In this document: positions 1-10,913 of the stretch, piece by piece
Layout of the letters: each line of letters starts with the position of its first letter
Numbering within the stretch: position 1 is the stretch's first letter
Source of the DNA: Reticulitermes lucifugus
Lineage: Eukaryota; Arthropoda; Insecta; Blattodea; Rhinotermitidae
Assembly (NCBI GenBank): GCA_026260175.1
Contig: JAKCWW010000012.1
Span: 96,422-160,421, forward strand
DNA: 64,000 nt
Direction: 5' to 3'
The notes under the pieces: generated by a model
Told to the model about the DNA's origin: nothing
What the model saw: only the letters and a program-made list of their open reading frames with translations
The model's database searches: none
Made by a program: the position numbers and the translations under genes

Positions 1-68
1 CCACAATCCCAGTAAGCGAGCGGCCGCAGACCCACGCCTTAGACCGCACGGCCACTGGGATTGTGCAG
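1..68 (-). repeat. SINE family 1, 5' head only (cut by window edge)
   Basis: Read on the minus strand this is the tRNA-derived head of the SINE seen complete at 6067-6330 and 60246-60483. It carries the A-box-like segment GTGCGGTCTAAGGCGT typical of tRNA-Leu/Ser. A 10-bp inverted pair (CAATCCCAGT ... ACTGGGATTG) brackets the head and could form a stem. The rest of the element lies outside the window to the left. Confidence 0.75.
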
Positions 69-1079
69 TTTTCCTGTATACCGTACATAAATCTGAAGTT
101 AAATATATGATATACATTAACACGGCAAAGTGTGAACTACCAAACGGATCTCTTCAAGTTAGACATTTTAGAAAGTTTATGATTCGGCACTGAAGGCAGT
201 CCCCTGTGCTTTCATTAATTCTTTCCCAAAAATTATTTTTGACAAAAAAGCTAAGGTGAAAAATTCATAGTGCTGCCTCTCGCGGATGCCATGGGAAGTA
301 CATAAAATATGTTAGCTTCCCTTGGCCTCAAGTGGTGGCAGCATATAATCATAAGAGGCTTGCATGAGCCTTGCATAACAACCGAACATATAGGCTCCAC
401 AAAAACTCTCATTATACCCAGGATTCGGTTATGTCCAACAGGTCCTAATCTTCCATTCAAAGAGTACACAAGACGCTTTCCGAAAAAATTCGCCTTTGCT
501 GTTACAATCAACAAGCTCAAGGGCAGACGCTTAAATCTATTGGGACATATCTAACATCGCCTGTTTCCCCCACGGCGTCTTTATGTGCAATTTTTCCGAC
601 TTTCTTCATTTGACAACGTCGCTGTTGCAATTATTGAAGGATGTTGACAACGTATAGAAGATGACAGATTCATAACATCAAATAGTTTATATCTAAACGT
701 GCTTTAGAATTTCAAATGTATAAGTAAATCTTTTTTGATTAAGTATTTTATTATTTGTACGTACTAATAACTGTGAAATACACAACAAATCAAATCACGA
801 AAAGTAAACCAACATTTTTCTTCAGGCTCACATGTCAGTCATGGCTGCTACCAAGTTCTCAGCAAATATCCATCTCCCTTTCGCTAATAAGCTGTAAATT
901 CACTGAGATAGCGATGAGTATATTTTAGCCCTGGCATTAAGTGGAGTTAAGTATTCAGCATCACGTTTCGGCTGCTTTATGTCTGGTTCCTATTGCACTG
1001 TAAATCCTAGAAATGCCGGTGTCTGTTTGGACGTGGCCAACAAAAAAATTAAGGTGTTTCCTGAGAATTGTAGCATTAA
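69..1079. other. No recognisable feature
   Basis: AT-rich unique-looking sequence. Two overlapping open frames of about 80-90 codons near 251-554 resemble no protein family I know and have no coding character. Confidence 0.5.
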
Positions 1080-1088
1080 TAAGCAAGC

Positions 1089-1331
1089 CATTTTTTTCAT
1101 GGCTCAACAGCCATCGTGGGCCAAGACCTCCTCATTGTCGAGGTTTCGATGTCACACTCAGATACCACACTCGGTGGAACTTCTCCGGACGAGTGATCGG
1201 CCCGTTGCAGGGACCTCTACCTGACAAGGCACAACAATCACAACAGACAGACATTCATGCCCCCGGCGGAATTCGAACCCGCAATCCCAGCATACCCACG
1301 TCTTAGAACGCGCGGCCACTGGGATCGGCAT
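1089..1331 (-). repeat. SINE family 1, near full length, with target duplication
   Basis: On the minus strand the element begins with a tRNA-Leu/Ser-like head: the A-box region GCGCGGCCACTGGG is read in reverse near 1310-1325 and the B-box GAATTCGAACCCGC in reverse near 1269-1282. The shared body follows, including the complement of ACTCGTCC. It ends in a short A tail, seen as TTTTTTT at 1091-1097. A 9-bp direct repeat TAAGCAAGC flanks it at 1080-1088 and 1332-1340, as expected for LINE-driven retroposition. It has no coding capacity. Confidence 0.85.
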
Positions 1332-1340
1332 TAAGCAAGC

Positions 1341-1914
1341 TATAGCCATATACATTACTGTCAGATATACGGACTCATATTGATGATGGCAAGACAGTAT
1401 TACGAATAAAATCTATTTGTTTGCGGAAACGTAGGGGCGGGACATAATTTGTTTGTGATTATTGACGATTAGTCAATTTCGGAATTGCTGAGGGTCAGAG
1501 GGGATTATTTGGTATTCATAAATTCCATTTATTTGAAAATACAATAGGATTACATATTTTTGTACATCGTTAATAATGGAATGAATTTGCATAAGCGATA
1601 CACAAGGGGTTAGTTAAAAGGTTTTGTTAAATTACATTTAATATGAACGTTTGTCTCCTTTCGTCCATTTACTTACTGTAGTACATTACGTTTAAATTTA
1701 TTCTATTCCATAATATATTATCTTGTTTACGTATAAAACAAGCGTGCTCTCCTCTTAAAGTTTTTATTGAAAAAAATCCTCTCATCAGCAATTCCAACAT
1801 GCTGGCATGTGAACGTTTGGGATAGGGAAGCACTCAATGTGGAAGCTTGAAAGTTTAAGGCGTACTTTTGAATTATGTGGGTTACGTAACTGTATTAGCT
1901 TAGACGCTTGCACA
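1341..1914. other. No recognisable feature
   Basis: AT-rich sequence between a SINE and the ~550 bp interspersed repeat. I see no open frame, RNA gene or repeat structure in it. Confidence 0.5.
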
Positions 1915-2445
1915 TAACATTAACAAGACCGGCAATGTACGTATAAACGTAATATTGAGGGGCGTTCGCATAATCATTTTTGTCGTAGAAAACCAATAAA
2001 TATTACATACTTTGAGTGCCCTTCTGTACCCTTAGCTATTCAAAACGCAAAGCGCATGCGACGTATTACATTGTTATCTGTGGTCTGTCCGCCTCTACCA
2101 TATGTTTCAACACTACTTCGTAAATTGTACGATTTTCGGTAAAAGTTAATGACTATATAATGTGTGTTTTGTTTCTATCTACAAATTTATTCTAAAATAT
2201 ATCTCATTATAAGAATAATTCAGCGAGATATTATCATAAATATACATAGGTCTTTAACTAAAGTACCTATCATCCTTGTCAGATATTAATGAAACTTGAA
2301 TTTTCAAGACAGATTTTCGAAAAATCTTCAAATCTGAAATTTCATGAAAATCCTTCCAGTGTGAGCCGAGTTGTTCCATGAGGACGGACAGACGGATATG
2401 ACGAAGCTAATAGTCCGTTTTCGAAATTTTGCTAATGCGCCTAAT
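1915..2445 (+). repeat. Unnamed ~550 bp interspersed repeat, copy A
   Basis: The sequence aligns by eye along its length with 16775-17320 (same strand) and with the reverse complement of 22380-22945. Shared landmarks in order are GTGGYCTGTC, GATTTTCGG, GCGAGATATTATCATAA, a GTAGGTC/ATAGGTC block, TTAATGAAACTTGAATT, TTTCATGAAAATCC, a GACGGACAGACGGA-type stretch and GCTAATAGTC. It has no open frame. The TTTCATGAAAATCCGT motif followed by CAGAC-type repeats is common in insect LINE 3' regions, so this may be a LINE 3' UTR or a non-autonomous partner. That origin is inference. Confidence 0.75.
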
Positions 2446-2488
2446 AAGTAACAAGGAATCTGCCTTACATACACACAAGGAGCTGCTA

Positions 2489-3328
2489 CAAATTTCCAGG
2501 AATGATTCTATCATGAGGCCTATTGCAATACATTAGACTTGATTCTGTCGGAATCATTTCTATGCGTGCCTAATCTTGCATATGTTGAGATTACACTAGC
2601 GTCAGCTGCATCAAATCTGTGGCGGAAATAAGACGTGGGTGTTCGTATCTCTAGTCGAAAAATTGGTAATCGGAAATTAGAAAAGAATTGACAGTAGGTT
2701 TTCTTTTGTGAAATAAGAAATAGGGAAAGTGAGACGTGTGTAATGCCTTCTGAAGTATATGAGAGAGAAGCTATGAAGGAATAAAATATTTTGAGTGACA
2801 TAAAATGTTCAAAGTGGCTTAAGGTATGTGGAAGATATTGAAAGAAGCGGTTGTCCGAAAACGCACATAAGAGATGAAAATGTTGACAAAACGCCACATC
2901 TTTTATGTTCAGAAGAGGAATTACAGTGAACCAGGCTTATTTTATGGAAACATTGAAGAGGTTTTCTGACGTGTGTAGACAAAGGCCGGAACAACTTTGT
3001 AGCTCACCACGTCCTCTGTGTGAAGCAGTATATGAAAACATTCTGCTGTTGAATGGAGCACCCCCTTTATTTATCAAATTTGCCTTCCAAAGACATTTAC
3101 CTCTTTCTACAATCAAAGTCCACTTTGAAAGGGAAAAGATTTCAGTAAATCAAAGACTTTCACAAAAATGTGACGGCAGCGCTGAATCGGGAAAGCAGTC
3201 CCATGTTTCTAACAGTTGCAGCACCCCTAGAACGCGTGTAACTGCTCAAGTCGACTGCTTTGATACTGAGCCTCTCATTACTCTGTAATTATAGATGAAT
3301 ATTGGCAATAAAATCATTCCTGGAAATG
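2489..3328 (+). mobile_element. Mariner-family DNA transposon, internally deleted
   Basis: Inverted terminal repeats match over about 18-20 bases: ATTTCCAGGAATGATTYTAT at 2492-2511 and its reverse complement at 3308-3327. Each end abuts a TA dinucleotide (2487-2488 and 3329-3330), the target duplication of Tc1/mariner elements. The 840 bp length compares with about 1.3 kb for a whole mariner. The transposase remnant inside explains the shortfall, because the middle of the gene is missing. It is too decayed to move by itself. It starts about 40 bp after the end of the ~550 bp repeat copy A. Confidence 0.82.
2660..3288 (+). pseudogene. Mariner transposase relic (N-terminal HTH and one C-terminal block)
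   Basis: One frame from about 2695 to 2895 reads in pieces like the mariner N-terminal paired-type helix-turn-helix region: EVYEREAMKE, then VEDIERSGCPKTHIRDENV, which fits the family's VEDDERSGRPSTSRTDENV. The next recognisable block, from 2917 in another frame, reads GITVNQAYFMETLKRFSDV followed by CRQRPE. This fits the family's GQTVNQEYYxEVLKRLRxxVRxKRPE segment, which normally lies well over 100 residues further on. The catalytic core between them is therefore deleted. A following LLLNGAPPL may be what is left of HHDNAPPH. In-frame stops and frame changes are present. Confidence 0.7.
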
Positions 3329-3330
3329 TA

Positions 3331-3720
3331 TAGCCACACTGTTACATCTAATTAGAAACTGTTAAGGTTTAAGGAAGAGATGGGACGTCGATATGGGAAT
3401 AATTTCAAAATAGGATTCACTGCAATGGATTCATCAGCGTTAACATGGTGTCCATCGATAAGCAATTGTGGATGTGGTAAAATTTAAAGTTTCACAAAAA
3501 GTGGTAAATTTTAGTTACCACATTATCAACAATGACTCTGATTCCCATAGTCAAATTACGTGATTATAAAGCATAAGTCGGCATGAAGATTTGAGGGATA
3601 AGAAGTTATGTGTTAAAGTTCTACCTACCTTAACGTAATCTTACCTTCATGTGAGATATCTACGTGTAGATTCGTCACATTAGCGTATTAACAGAGACAC
3701 GGCAGTATAACCTTTATATA
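3331..3720. other. No recognisable feature
   Basis: Unique-looking AT-rich spacer between the mariner and the first 30-bp repeat cluster. No open frame or structure is visible. Confidence 0.45.
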
Positions 3721-3810
3721 CTTATGTATGACAAAATATAAAAATCTTTTCTGATAAATGAAGTAGGCCAGTAGCTTATCTTGATGCATAGGAGACACCG
3801 GGATTCTACA
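3721..3810 (+). repeat. 30-bp minisatellite, small cluster (3 diverged units)
   Basis: Three consecutive 30-bp blocks start at 3721, 3751 and 3781. Each opens with a variant of CTGATGTATGA and contains a GGCCAGTAGCYTAT-like middle. They match the larger cluster at 4171-4350. The two clusters sit an exact multiple of 30 bp apart (450 bp). Confidence 0.55.
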
Positions 3811-4170
3811 TGTTTGCTGGCAAATATGAAGAATGAATACTATGATTCCGAACGATTGAAAAATGATTAAGAACACTTTTATCTGAAAATAAATACAAAA
3901 CAGAGAGAACTATTGCATAGCTCTGCTAAAAGAGATGAGTAAAGCATAAGGAATAATCTGTAAAAAATAAGGATAACATTATTTGTCTTATCTTCGTGTC
4001 TTTTTTTTTCTTGGATTAAATGATTCGAAATATTTATTGTTTTTTAGGAAGAGTTCCGATGAGAGAATTCACTTTTCAAGACAGCCAAGCGGAAAATGTT
4101 GGCTTGATTATAAAATATGTTATGCTTGTGAATTTTATAATGTAGGACTTTGTAAAGCGAGGAATGTGTT
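3811..4170. other. Spacer between two clusters of the same minisatellite
   Basis: No clear 30-bp units remain here, although the flanking clusters share phase. It may be an eroded part of the same array or an insertion. A 63-codon open frame at 3983-4174 has no family resemblance. Confidence 0.4.
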
Positions 4171-4350
4171 CTGATTTATGTGACGTGCCTGTTTTTGGTT
4201 CTGAACTAGGATAGATACCAGAAGCGTATTCTGATGTATGAGAGAGGCCAGTAACCTATTTTTAGATATGAGAGATTCCAGATACCTGGTCTGACGTATG
4301 ACAGATTTCAGTAGCTTTTTCTAATGTATGACATACGCCAGAAGTCTAAC
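4171..4350 (+). repeat. 30-bp minisatellite, six diverged units
   Basis: Six blocks of exactly 30 bp start at 4171, 4201, 4231, 4261, 4291 and 4321. The rough consensus begins CTGATGTATGAGAGAGGCCA and ends GTAGCCTATT. Units differ by several substitutions but by no indels, so the array is old yet has kept its phase. Confidence 0.8.
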
Positions 4351-5030
4351 AAAATTTAGGATGTTACGAATTTTTGAGTAAGCCTATATCAAGTTTCCTT
4401 GCATAGAATGAAATGTCATTCTTCCAAATAAGGTTTCTTCCACGTGTAGTTGCAATAAATGGCTTTGTGTAGCCAGTTATATGGACAGAGAAGCAGTTAT
4501 AAAAATATTATACATAGTATTCGCTTATTTAGTCAAAAATGTCTCTCCTTTTATGGAGTTCGATATATCGGTAGAAGTCTATTCTAAACCACTTCAATTT
4601 AACAGTACTAATTTCCACCATTCTAACTACAGACGCAGTCTGTCATAAGCTTCTAGATTACACTGCCATAAAATTAGTTGATTATCTGCACATATAATGG
4701 AAGTTCCTCATCATGAAATTTTTTATATTCTTTCTTCAACGACAGGTATTTGTTTGATAACTTTCTTTCAAATTTTATTTTATTTATACCATGCATATTC
4801 TTACAATTAATACATCATTCTTCGGATTATATCAGATTAAGCCAAATGTTTGGATGCTTGCCCCTTGCATAGTGTAAACAACTGCGAAATTAAACCTGGA
4901 GCTGCTAACTTTTAATATTAAAACATTGTAGTTTTATGCTTGTTAACTTTGTGCATTACAGAATTTTAATATTTAAATATTTTAGTCATTCCAATAAGGG
5001 CGACATAATACCTAGACTGGCGTGTTGAGC
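4351..5030. other. No recognisable feature
   Basis: AT-rich sequence without open frames, repeats or RNA genes that I can support. Confidence 0.45.
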
Positions 5031-5045
5031 TTGTACTCCTTTGTT

Positions 5046-5105
5046 CTGAATAAATCCCTGATAATGGCACCCCGGTGCCGAAACATATAGGAATTTTATA
5101 CGTTT
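5046..5105 (+). repeat. Penelope-type terminal fragment with hammerhead-like motif
   Basis: CTGATAA (5058-5064) is followed by a perfect 5-bp stem, GGCAC / GTGCC, and then GAAACATATAGG (5080-5091). This is the layout of hammerhead ribozyme motifs known from Penelope-like element termini, with one base off in the first core box. The bases before the core (AAATCC) can pair partly with those after it (GGAATTT), resembling helix I. No coding part of an element adjoins, so it is a solo terminal remnant. Confidence 0.5.
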
Positions 5106-5129
5106 CCTTGAATGTATTTTATTAAGTGC

Positions 5130-5800
5130 GTAAGTTGGTTGTATTAATTTCTTTCAACTATTTGTAATAATATAGTTACTCTTCTTGGAGCAAGAGATCA
5201 TGTTTGAGGTTCGTACAAAAAAGTGGAAAAATGATTACAATATGTATTTGTAAGAGTAGGACGCCTTATAAAATAGAGGTCGAAAAGGAGCTACTTACAA
5301 TTGAGATGTGAAAGTGAGAAAGCAGTGAGGCTGTTCTCGAGTCACAAGTTAGGTAACCCCCATCTGGAGGGCGCTATCTTTCACATCTGTGACATGAAAG
5401 TTGGTTCGTGGGTCGGATAGTCTACTGCTGTTCCATTTATGATTTTGTGTCTGACAAGCTGCGCTCTGTGTATTCTCCTGGTGTCTCTTGCATTTGCCTG
5501 CAGATGTCTGTACAATCTCACTCTCACCAGTCTGAGACTTCAGTAACCGCCATTAAGTGACACGAAGTCATTAACCCTTTCCATGTTAACTTCCAAAAAT
5601 TATGTTTAAAGTCTCAGGACTTTCTGCTGTAGGTTTGTTTCATGTTACAGAGGAAGAGTGAAAATAAACGCAGATTACTTCTTGACTCTTAGTGTTAAAC
5701 AGGAGTATTTATGGCCTTTCAAATGCAGACGCACGTTAGATATAGGTATAGAGACCGTCAATCACATCTATGCCTTAAGGTACAATATCGTATACCTTTA
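5130..5800. other. No recognisable feature
   Basis: A mildly GC-richer patch at 5330-5420 breaks otherwise AT-rich sequence. I recognise no gene or repeat. Confidence 0.4.
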
Positions 5801-5807
5801 TTGCTAC

Positions 5808-5842
5808 ATGTTTCGGCTTACATTAAAATAGATCACCAGGCG
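5808..5842 (-). repeat. Penelope-type terminal signature, solo
   Basis: On the minus strand CTGGTGA (5833-5839) is followed after a short spacer by CCGAAACATGTAGC. The GAAACATGTAG end matches the other Penelope-like signatures in this window. The stem between the two boxes is poor, so only the motif, not a fold, is supported. Confidence 0.4.
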
Positions 5843-6066
5843 AATTAAAGACACCAAAGAAAAATTTTCCTGTACACTAGTGTTTTTCAAATCGTTGTAC
5901 GCGTACTACTGGTGGTAGGTGGACGGTCGCCCGGTAGTACGTGAAGAACTTTAGGAATTATTTTTCTCAATTACTAAAGTTTAGACACGTTAATTACACT
6001 ATTAAAATTGTTTTAAATGTGCTGAAATATAGAGAAAGACAACTATAAAATGTATACCAAAGCTCT

Positions 6067-6330
6067 GCCAATCCCAGTGGACGCGCGGTCTAAGGCGTGT
6101 GTCGTTACCCGATAGCTTGTGAGGATTGTGGGTTTGAATCCCGCTGGGGGCATGGATATCTGTCTCTTTTCAATGTTGTGTGTTGTCAGGTAGAGGTCTC
6201 TGCGTTGGGCTAATCACTCGTCCAGAGGAGTCCTACCGAGTGTGGTGTGTCTGAGTGTGTGATCGTGAAGCCTCGACAATGAGGAGGCCCTGGCCCACTA
6301 GGGGTTTTTGTGCCATGGAAAAAATACCGA
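6067..6330 (+). repeat. SINE family 1, full length
   Basis: Best preserved plus-strand copy. The tRNA-Leu/Ser-like head has A-box region GCGCGGTCTAAGGCG (6081-6095) and B-box GGGTTTGAATCCC (near 6130-6143). The body then carries GGTAGAGGTCTCTGCG, ATCACTCGTCCAGAGGAG and GATCGTGAAGCC, with a CCCACTAGGGG block near the end and GCCATGGAAAAAA as the 3' tail. Internal RNA polymerase III promoter boxes are expected in this class. A short imperfect duplication (TACCAAAG / TACCGAG) may be the target site. Confidence 0.85.
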
Positions 6331-7020
6331 GATACTATTTTAATTTTCGAATATAAATACAGACTCTCCTATGTCGTTTAATCGCGTTAAATTAGAAAGT
6401 AGCAACTGTAAAATCTGAGGTTTTCCACAGCGTTATTGTTTCGTTGATTGGCAAGTTTGAAGACTTCAAAACTGCTAATCGGCCAAACATCCCGGAAGAC
6501 CTGTATCCTGAAAGTAGGCATTAATATTTACAGTACCGAGAGGTACGTGTACGTGTTATGTATTGTGACAGTGGTACGTCTTAATGTTTTCTATTGTCAG
6601 AGGAGTGCGCGATAAAAAACATTGACAACCCTGCCCAACACCACATTAAAGCATTTTTGTTATGCATTGCCGAGAACTCAGCTTTACAGTTTTATCAATG
6701 TTAAATAAACCGAAATTACTGAAACGTAAGAAAATTCTTATAGGAATAAACTGCTATTCAATTAGGTAGTTAAAAGTTTAAAAATTGGGGGGATTAAAAT
6801 TTAAAAATTTTAAAAAGTTAATGTCCCTACAAATGGAGTACTTATATACAATTCCGAATTCCCCTTTAACCAAGTCCGTAATTCTTCATGTAAATAATGG
6901 TCTATCAACGGAACACGGAACTGAATGGAGGAAAGCAGTTGTTCGTAAAATCGCTTCAAATTCTGAATGCCTCGCTTTCGATTCTGACATCGGAAAATAT
7001 ATGCTCCAATTCAGATAAAT
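6331..7020. other. No recognisable feature before the LINE fragment
   Basis: AT-rich sequence. A 77-codon open frame (6785-7018) lies just before the LINE remnant but does not match the expected upstream part of that LINE. Confidence 0.4.
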
Positions 7021-7021
7021 A

Positions 7022-7312
7022 TGGTGTTTGTCAACCAGTCGCGAAGGAGAAAGAAACATATTACTTAAAATAAAGAACAAAGAAGGGTTAACTAGATTGG
7101 TTACATCCTGCGTAGTAAATGCCTTCGGAAACCTCAATATTTACGGAAAGATAGACAGGACGAGAAGAGGAAGAAAGAGACTTAAGCAGCTACTCGATAA
7201 TCTTAAGGAAAAGAAAGGATACTGAAAATTGAAAAAGAAAACAGTAGATCGCACTCTATGGAGAATTCTCTTTGGAAGAGTCTATGGACTTGTCGCAGGA
7301 CGGACAAAGCAG
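7022..7312 (+). pseudogene. LINE ORF C-terminal fragment ('RRKANWIGHILRRNCLL' family)
   Basis: The translated pieces fit the C-terminal tail of an insect endonuclease/reverse-transcriptase LINE. They read SREGERNILLKIKNKE in one frame, VNxIGYILRSKCLRK in a second, then RTRRGRKRLKQLLDNLKEKK and KLKKKTVDRTLWRILFGR, ending GLVAGRTKQ. The family form is roughly NILHTIKRRKANWIGHILRRNCLLKHV, then GRRGRRRKQLLDDLKE and ALDRTLWRTRFGRGYGPVVRQ. At least one frame change and two nonsense positions are present, including one where the family has Trp in GYWKLK. The catalytic domains are absent. The same family recurs at 56384-56650. Confidence 0.75.
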
Positions 7313-7330
7313 TGAGACCATTGTTTTAAG

Positions 7331-7348
7331 TATATATATATATTCTGG
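7331..7348. repeat. (TA)n microsatellite
   Basis: Short TATATATATATA run just downstream of the LINE fragment. Confidence 0.6.
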
Positions 7349-7639
7349 TATAATATATTTCATTTACATTAAACAGCCAAGAAACCAAGGTTAAGATTAA
7401 GAGCTCTTTGTAACAAATCTATCATTTGACACAACTTAGTACCAGTTCAGTCTATTTAACACATCCACAACCAATTTCTATAAGGTCAATTTCGCAATAT
7501 TTTTCCATCTATTCGATTTCCCAGTTTCCGCTGTCCAAGTTACAGAACAAAATTCTCTACGCCTTATATTCAATTCAGTCTCCATGTTCAGACCATTATA
7601 ACTTCGCTCATTTAATTACCATAATTATCCTCTCAGATT

Positions 7640-7805
7640 CTCGAGGCGCAATAAAGCGTGAAGGAGAACAAAGGAAGGCAAACAGCGAAGAGGAGGAGCA
7701 GGAGAAATGAGCTGGGAAGTAGGCGTAAAAACGGTTGAAGGGAAAAAGAAGAAAGAGGAAAAGGAGAGAGGAAAAGGAGGGGGAAAGGAAGGCATGATGA
7801 AAGAA
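7640..7805 (+). repeat. Purine-rich (GA-type) low-complexity tract
   Basis: About 165 bp made almost wholly of G and A on the plus strand (GGAGGAGCAGGAGAAATGAG, then runs of AAAGAAGAAAGAGGAAAAGG). It gives a Glu/Lys-rich open frame, which is a composition artefact. Confidence 0.6.
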
Positions 7806-9385
7806 TAAGTAATTATTTTGTCATTATTTGTATATTTCAGAAAACGATTACTTCATAAAGAAACTTATTTTTACTCGAGTCTAAGACAGAAAAAAATGTT
7901 TTAAAATAGAAAGCAGTAGGAATGTTAAATATTTAAATAATATTATGGTAGCAGTAGGAAGCAATAAAAAGTAATATATGAGAAATAAGTATGGGAGAGA
8001 GGCATTTGATATTATTAATAGCAGAGATCCAAATTTTGCAACAACGTTCTAAAATGTAACTGGAGTCAATTTAGAATTTTAGTTTGTGTTACTTTCATAA
8101 CATCGATATCAAAGTCAGTGACAGTATAAATGAAATTTGGTTTAGGTCATAGTGGATTTTACTTTTGCCATAATTTTACCAAACTTCGATATACGTTAAT
8201 CTCCATGGCCTTCAGACAGATTTAGATCTCTAAACCACTGACGGAGGAAAAACAGTGTTAATTTTAACTTCACACTCAGTTTGTTTTTGTTTGGCTTTTT
8301 GACGTATTCTTAAGTCAGGAATAAACAGAGTTGCAGTGTTAGGTATAAACTCATTACTCAATCACGAAGGTGAGTAAGATGTCGCAAATATCTCAAACAA
8401 CCCAACTATCTGATCTTTACACACTCCATATTTGACTCAGCGGTGATTTTTGTTTCAATCATCCCTTTAATTTTAAGCGCCATTTTTTTCAATCTGCTCC
8501 ATTAAACTGATTTTATAAAGTTTTAAAAGTTTAAATTTTCACGGCAGTGTGTGTGTTCAGCTCATTTTACCCTATGCTGTGTCTCTACAGTCTTACTAAC
8601 ACTCACTCAACTTTCGGAGGAATATGAGTGACAAATTTCCTTGTTATCTGCATAAACTGAAGGAGTCATTACCGTAAAACTAGTAGGATTAGGGAGGAAG
8701 AATATACTACTTAAACTGGAAGACAGTTTTGAAAATTATTATTTAACGCTTTTCTTAAATTTTGGTAATACTTATTCCTTTTGAGAAAGGTGGCGAGCTT
8801 ACATAGATAGAAAACCCCCAACCTGAAGGGTTAACGGGGTTCTATCTGGCAGACACGTTGCATTTGCATTGTCTACAGTGCCATGTCCCACACGTGTTCT
8901 TCAGTTTTCTTTCTGCTGGAAAATTGTTATCACCTCTGTTAATAAATGCTTAATTAATTACTTACTTACGGTAAAGTTATTTCTAATCACTTGTCACTTC
9001 ATTACCCTATTTGGAAACACTCTTCGATTCGTAATATTATTCTAAATTATCTAGTTGTCCTTCATACTTGCAAATATGTTCCTGTGTCCTCCTCGGGCGC
9101 CTTGACAATGCAAGTTAGAAAAACAACTATCAGCTTCATTATTCTTCCCCGTTCACATGAACAGCTCGCTTTTTTCGATGGACAGATTGGCATCTGAGTT
9201 GTTATTAGGGTATTTTCTAAAGTTTGCTGACACATTCACATTTTTGTTTAAATCGGACAAGAATAGCAGACCTTTTACATAAAGGCCTACGTACATTTAT
9301 GGCTACTCTGGATGCTAATTAGTTAGTTGGTAATTTTACGGAAATTTATAGCAGCTTTCTTCCAAGCAACATAGTTTTCTTGGTT
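7806..9385. other. No recognisable feature
   Basis: AT-rich sequence with scattered short open frames. No transposon protein, tandem repeat or RNA gene could be supported. Confidence 0.45.
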
Positions 9386-9390
9386 TACAA

Positions 9391-9428
9391 TCAAGATGGA
9401 GACAACAAGCTCCGCCGAAACGTCGCTA
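9391..9428 (+). repeat. Penelope-type terminal signature, solo
   Basis: AAGATGGAGACAACAAGC followed by CCGAAACGTCGC. The arrangement (AAGATGG, short spacer, CCGAAACG) is the end signature common in Penelope-like elements. A related, more decayed copy is at 42695-42730. Confidence 0.4.
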
Positions 9429-9429
9429 A

Positions 9430-10194
9430 TAAATCACAAATTAACTCGGCGTCACATTCCGGACGACTGTTACCTACTGGAATACATAAGTACATGGCGC
9501 ACGGTCCGCCTTCTGAATCTGGTCAAAACCCGACGCCTTTAGATGAAAGTAACAATTTTATCCATAAAATTTCAAAGTATTTTTTTAATGCTAAACGGTT
9601 GGCTTATCTGTCGATATATTCGAAAATTGAAAAATGTAATCGAACTAGCGCTGTTCAGGATTGTATTCATTGTGTTTAATGTTGCTTCTTGTTACGTTAT
9701 ATACACAAAAACTTACTTTATGACAATTTCTGACAGGAAAATCGAGGGCCAATACACAATGGGGATAGTTTCTGTATCATAAAATGTCTAGCAAGGAAGT
9801 TTATTGAACCAAATGAAGATTGATGGTGGCTGTATGTTATAATACATGTAATAATGATGCTTATGTATATCGTTGAAGAGTGATTGGTTATGAAGGGGCG
9901 ACAAAAATGTTTCAACATATTCCTTGAAAATAAGACTACGAATATTTCATTTAATTTTTCTCAATAATTGAGCAGAGTTCTCATTCTTTAAGGACACTCT
10001 GTAATTAAGGCTAAAAATAAAAAATAAAAATATTTCGTATACAAGATTTTAACTTTTCGATTCACAATTCGGTTTTGACTCGTAATATCCAGCAATCAAT
10101 GCAAGCAGGGGATAATGCTTTGACAAGGTCACTGTCGCTTCCTCTCTATCTTTTCAGTTCACTAAAATAAAGTAAAATTGTCCCTGCAGACGCT
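9430..10194. other. No recognisable feature
   Basis: AT-rich sequence. Overlapping open frames of 79-99 codons at 9380-9782 show no family resemblance. Confidence 0.4.
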
Positions 10195-10445
10195 TTGAAG
10201 GCATGTAGTTGGAGTGGAGTTATAACTCCACTCATTCATACACTCAACACTAGATGGAGTCAAGCGGAAAACCTCACGCCCCATCTGCTTTATTATGTGG
10301 GAAACAGGCCCCGGTACCCCTGGAATAAGAGGCTGGGTGGACCCGAGAGGCGGTCTGGGCCTTTTGGTGAAGAAAAATGCTTTGATGCTGTCTGGATTCA
10401 AACACAGATCTTCCAGCTGTAGCCTAGTCTCTATGCCGAATAGTC
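10195..10445 (-). repeat. SINE family 2 (shared-core type), near full length
   Basis: The head lies at the right: GGATTCAAACACAGATC (10391-10407) read in reverse gives a B-box-like GTTTGAATCC. The middle carries the family core, GAGGCTGGGTGGACCC at 10329-10344. The left part, with CACTAGATGGAGT and GGCCCCGGTACCCC, aligns with the corresponding parts of 15286-15555 and 16100-16365. It is non-coding. The overlapping open frames of 75-79 codons here are incidental. Confidence 0.65.
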
Positions 10446-10905
10446 TATTCCGCCTTCTTTTCCCAGCCTACACTAAAAGTAATTCAAAATTATCTCTGAA
10501 CTATATACAGGGTCGTTGGAACTCGTAACCCAGTGAGTCCTATTTACCAGTAATTTTATTTCCATTTCGTTACTTTTATTTTATTTTAGGACGGTAAGTG
10601 TCATAATGGTGCCATTAGAAGAACGTATACATTGCATATATATAGAGAAACGGCAGCAACAGTGGGATAATACGCTCTCTTTCGACAGGAAATGTGAAAA
10701 TATTTCATTTATTCTTGTCAAACATTTCAATACTGGCCTCGGTGCATTTTACTGATCTCTTTACTTCACATGCCGCCGGATTCGGTGAGCCATACGGATA
10801 TGAAAACATTTACGGTTACTACAAATTTAAAAACTCTCCGCCCTGGACAGTATTTACAGTTTAAATCCCAGCGCCACTGAAATTTTTCCTGCTGGCACAT
10901 GTATC
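10446..10905. other. No recognisable feature
   Basis: Spacer between a SINE and the hAT-type MITE. Nothing supportable. Confidence 0.4.
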
Positions 10906-10913
10906 ATATAGAA

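Noticed and set aside
2520-2897. 125-codon minus-strand open frame
   Set aside because: It lies antisense to the mariner relic and resembles no protein. The plus strand carries the transposase blocks.
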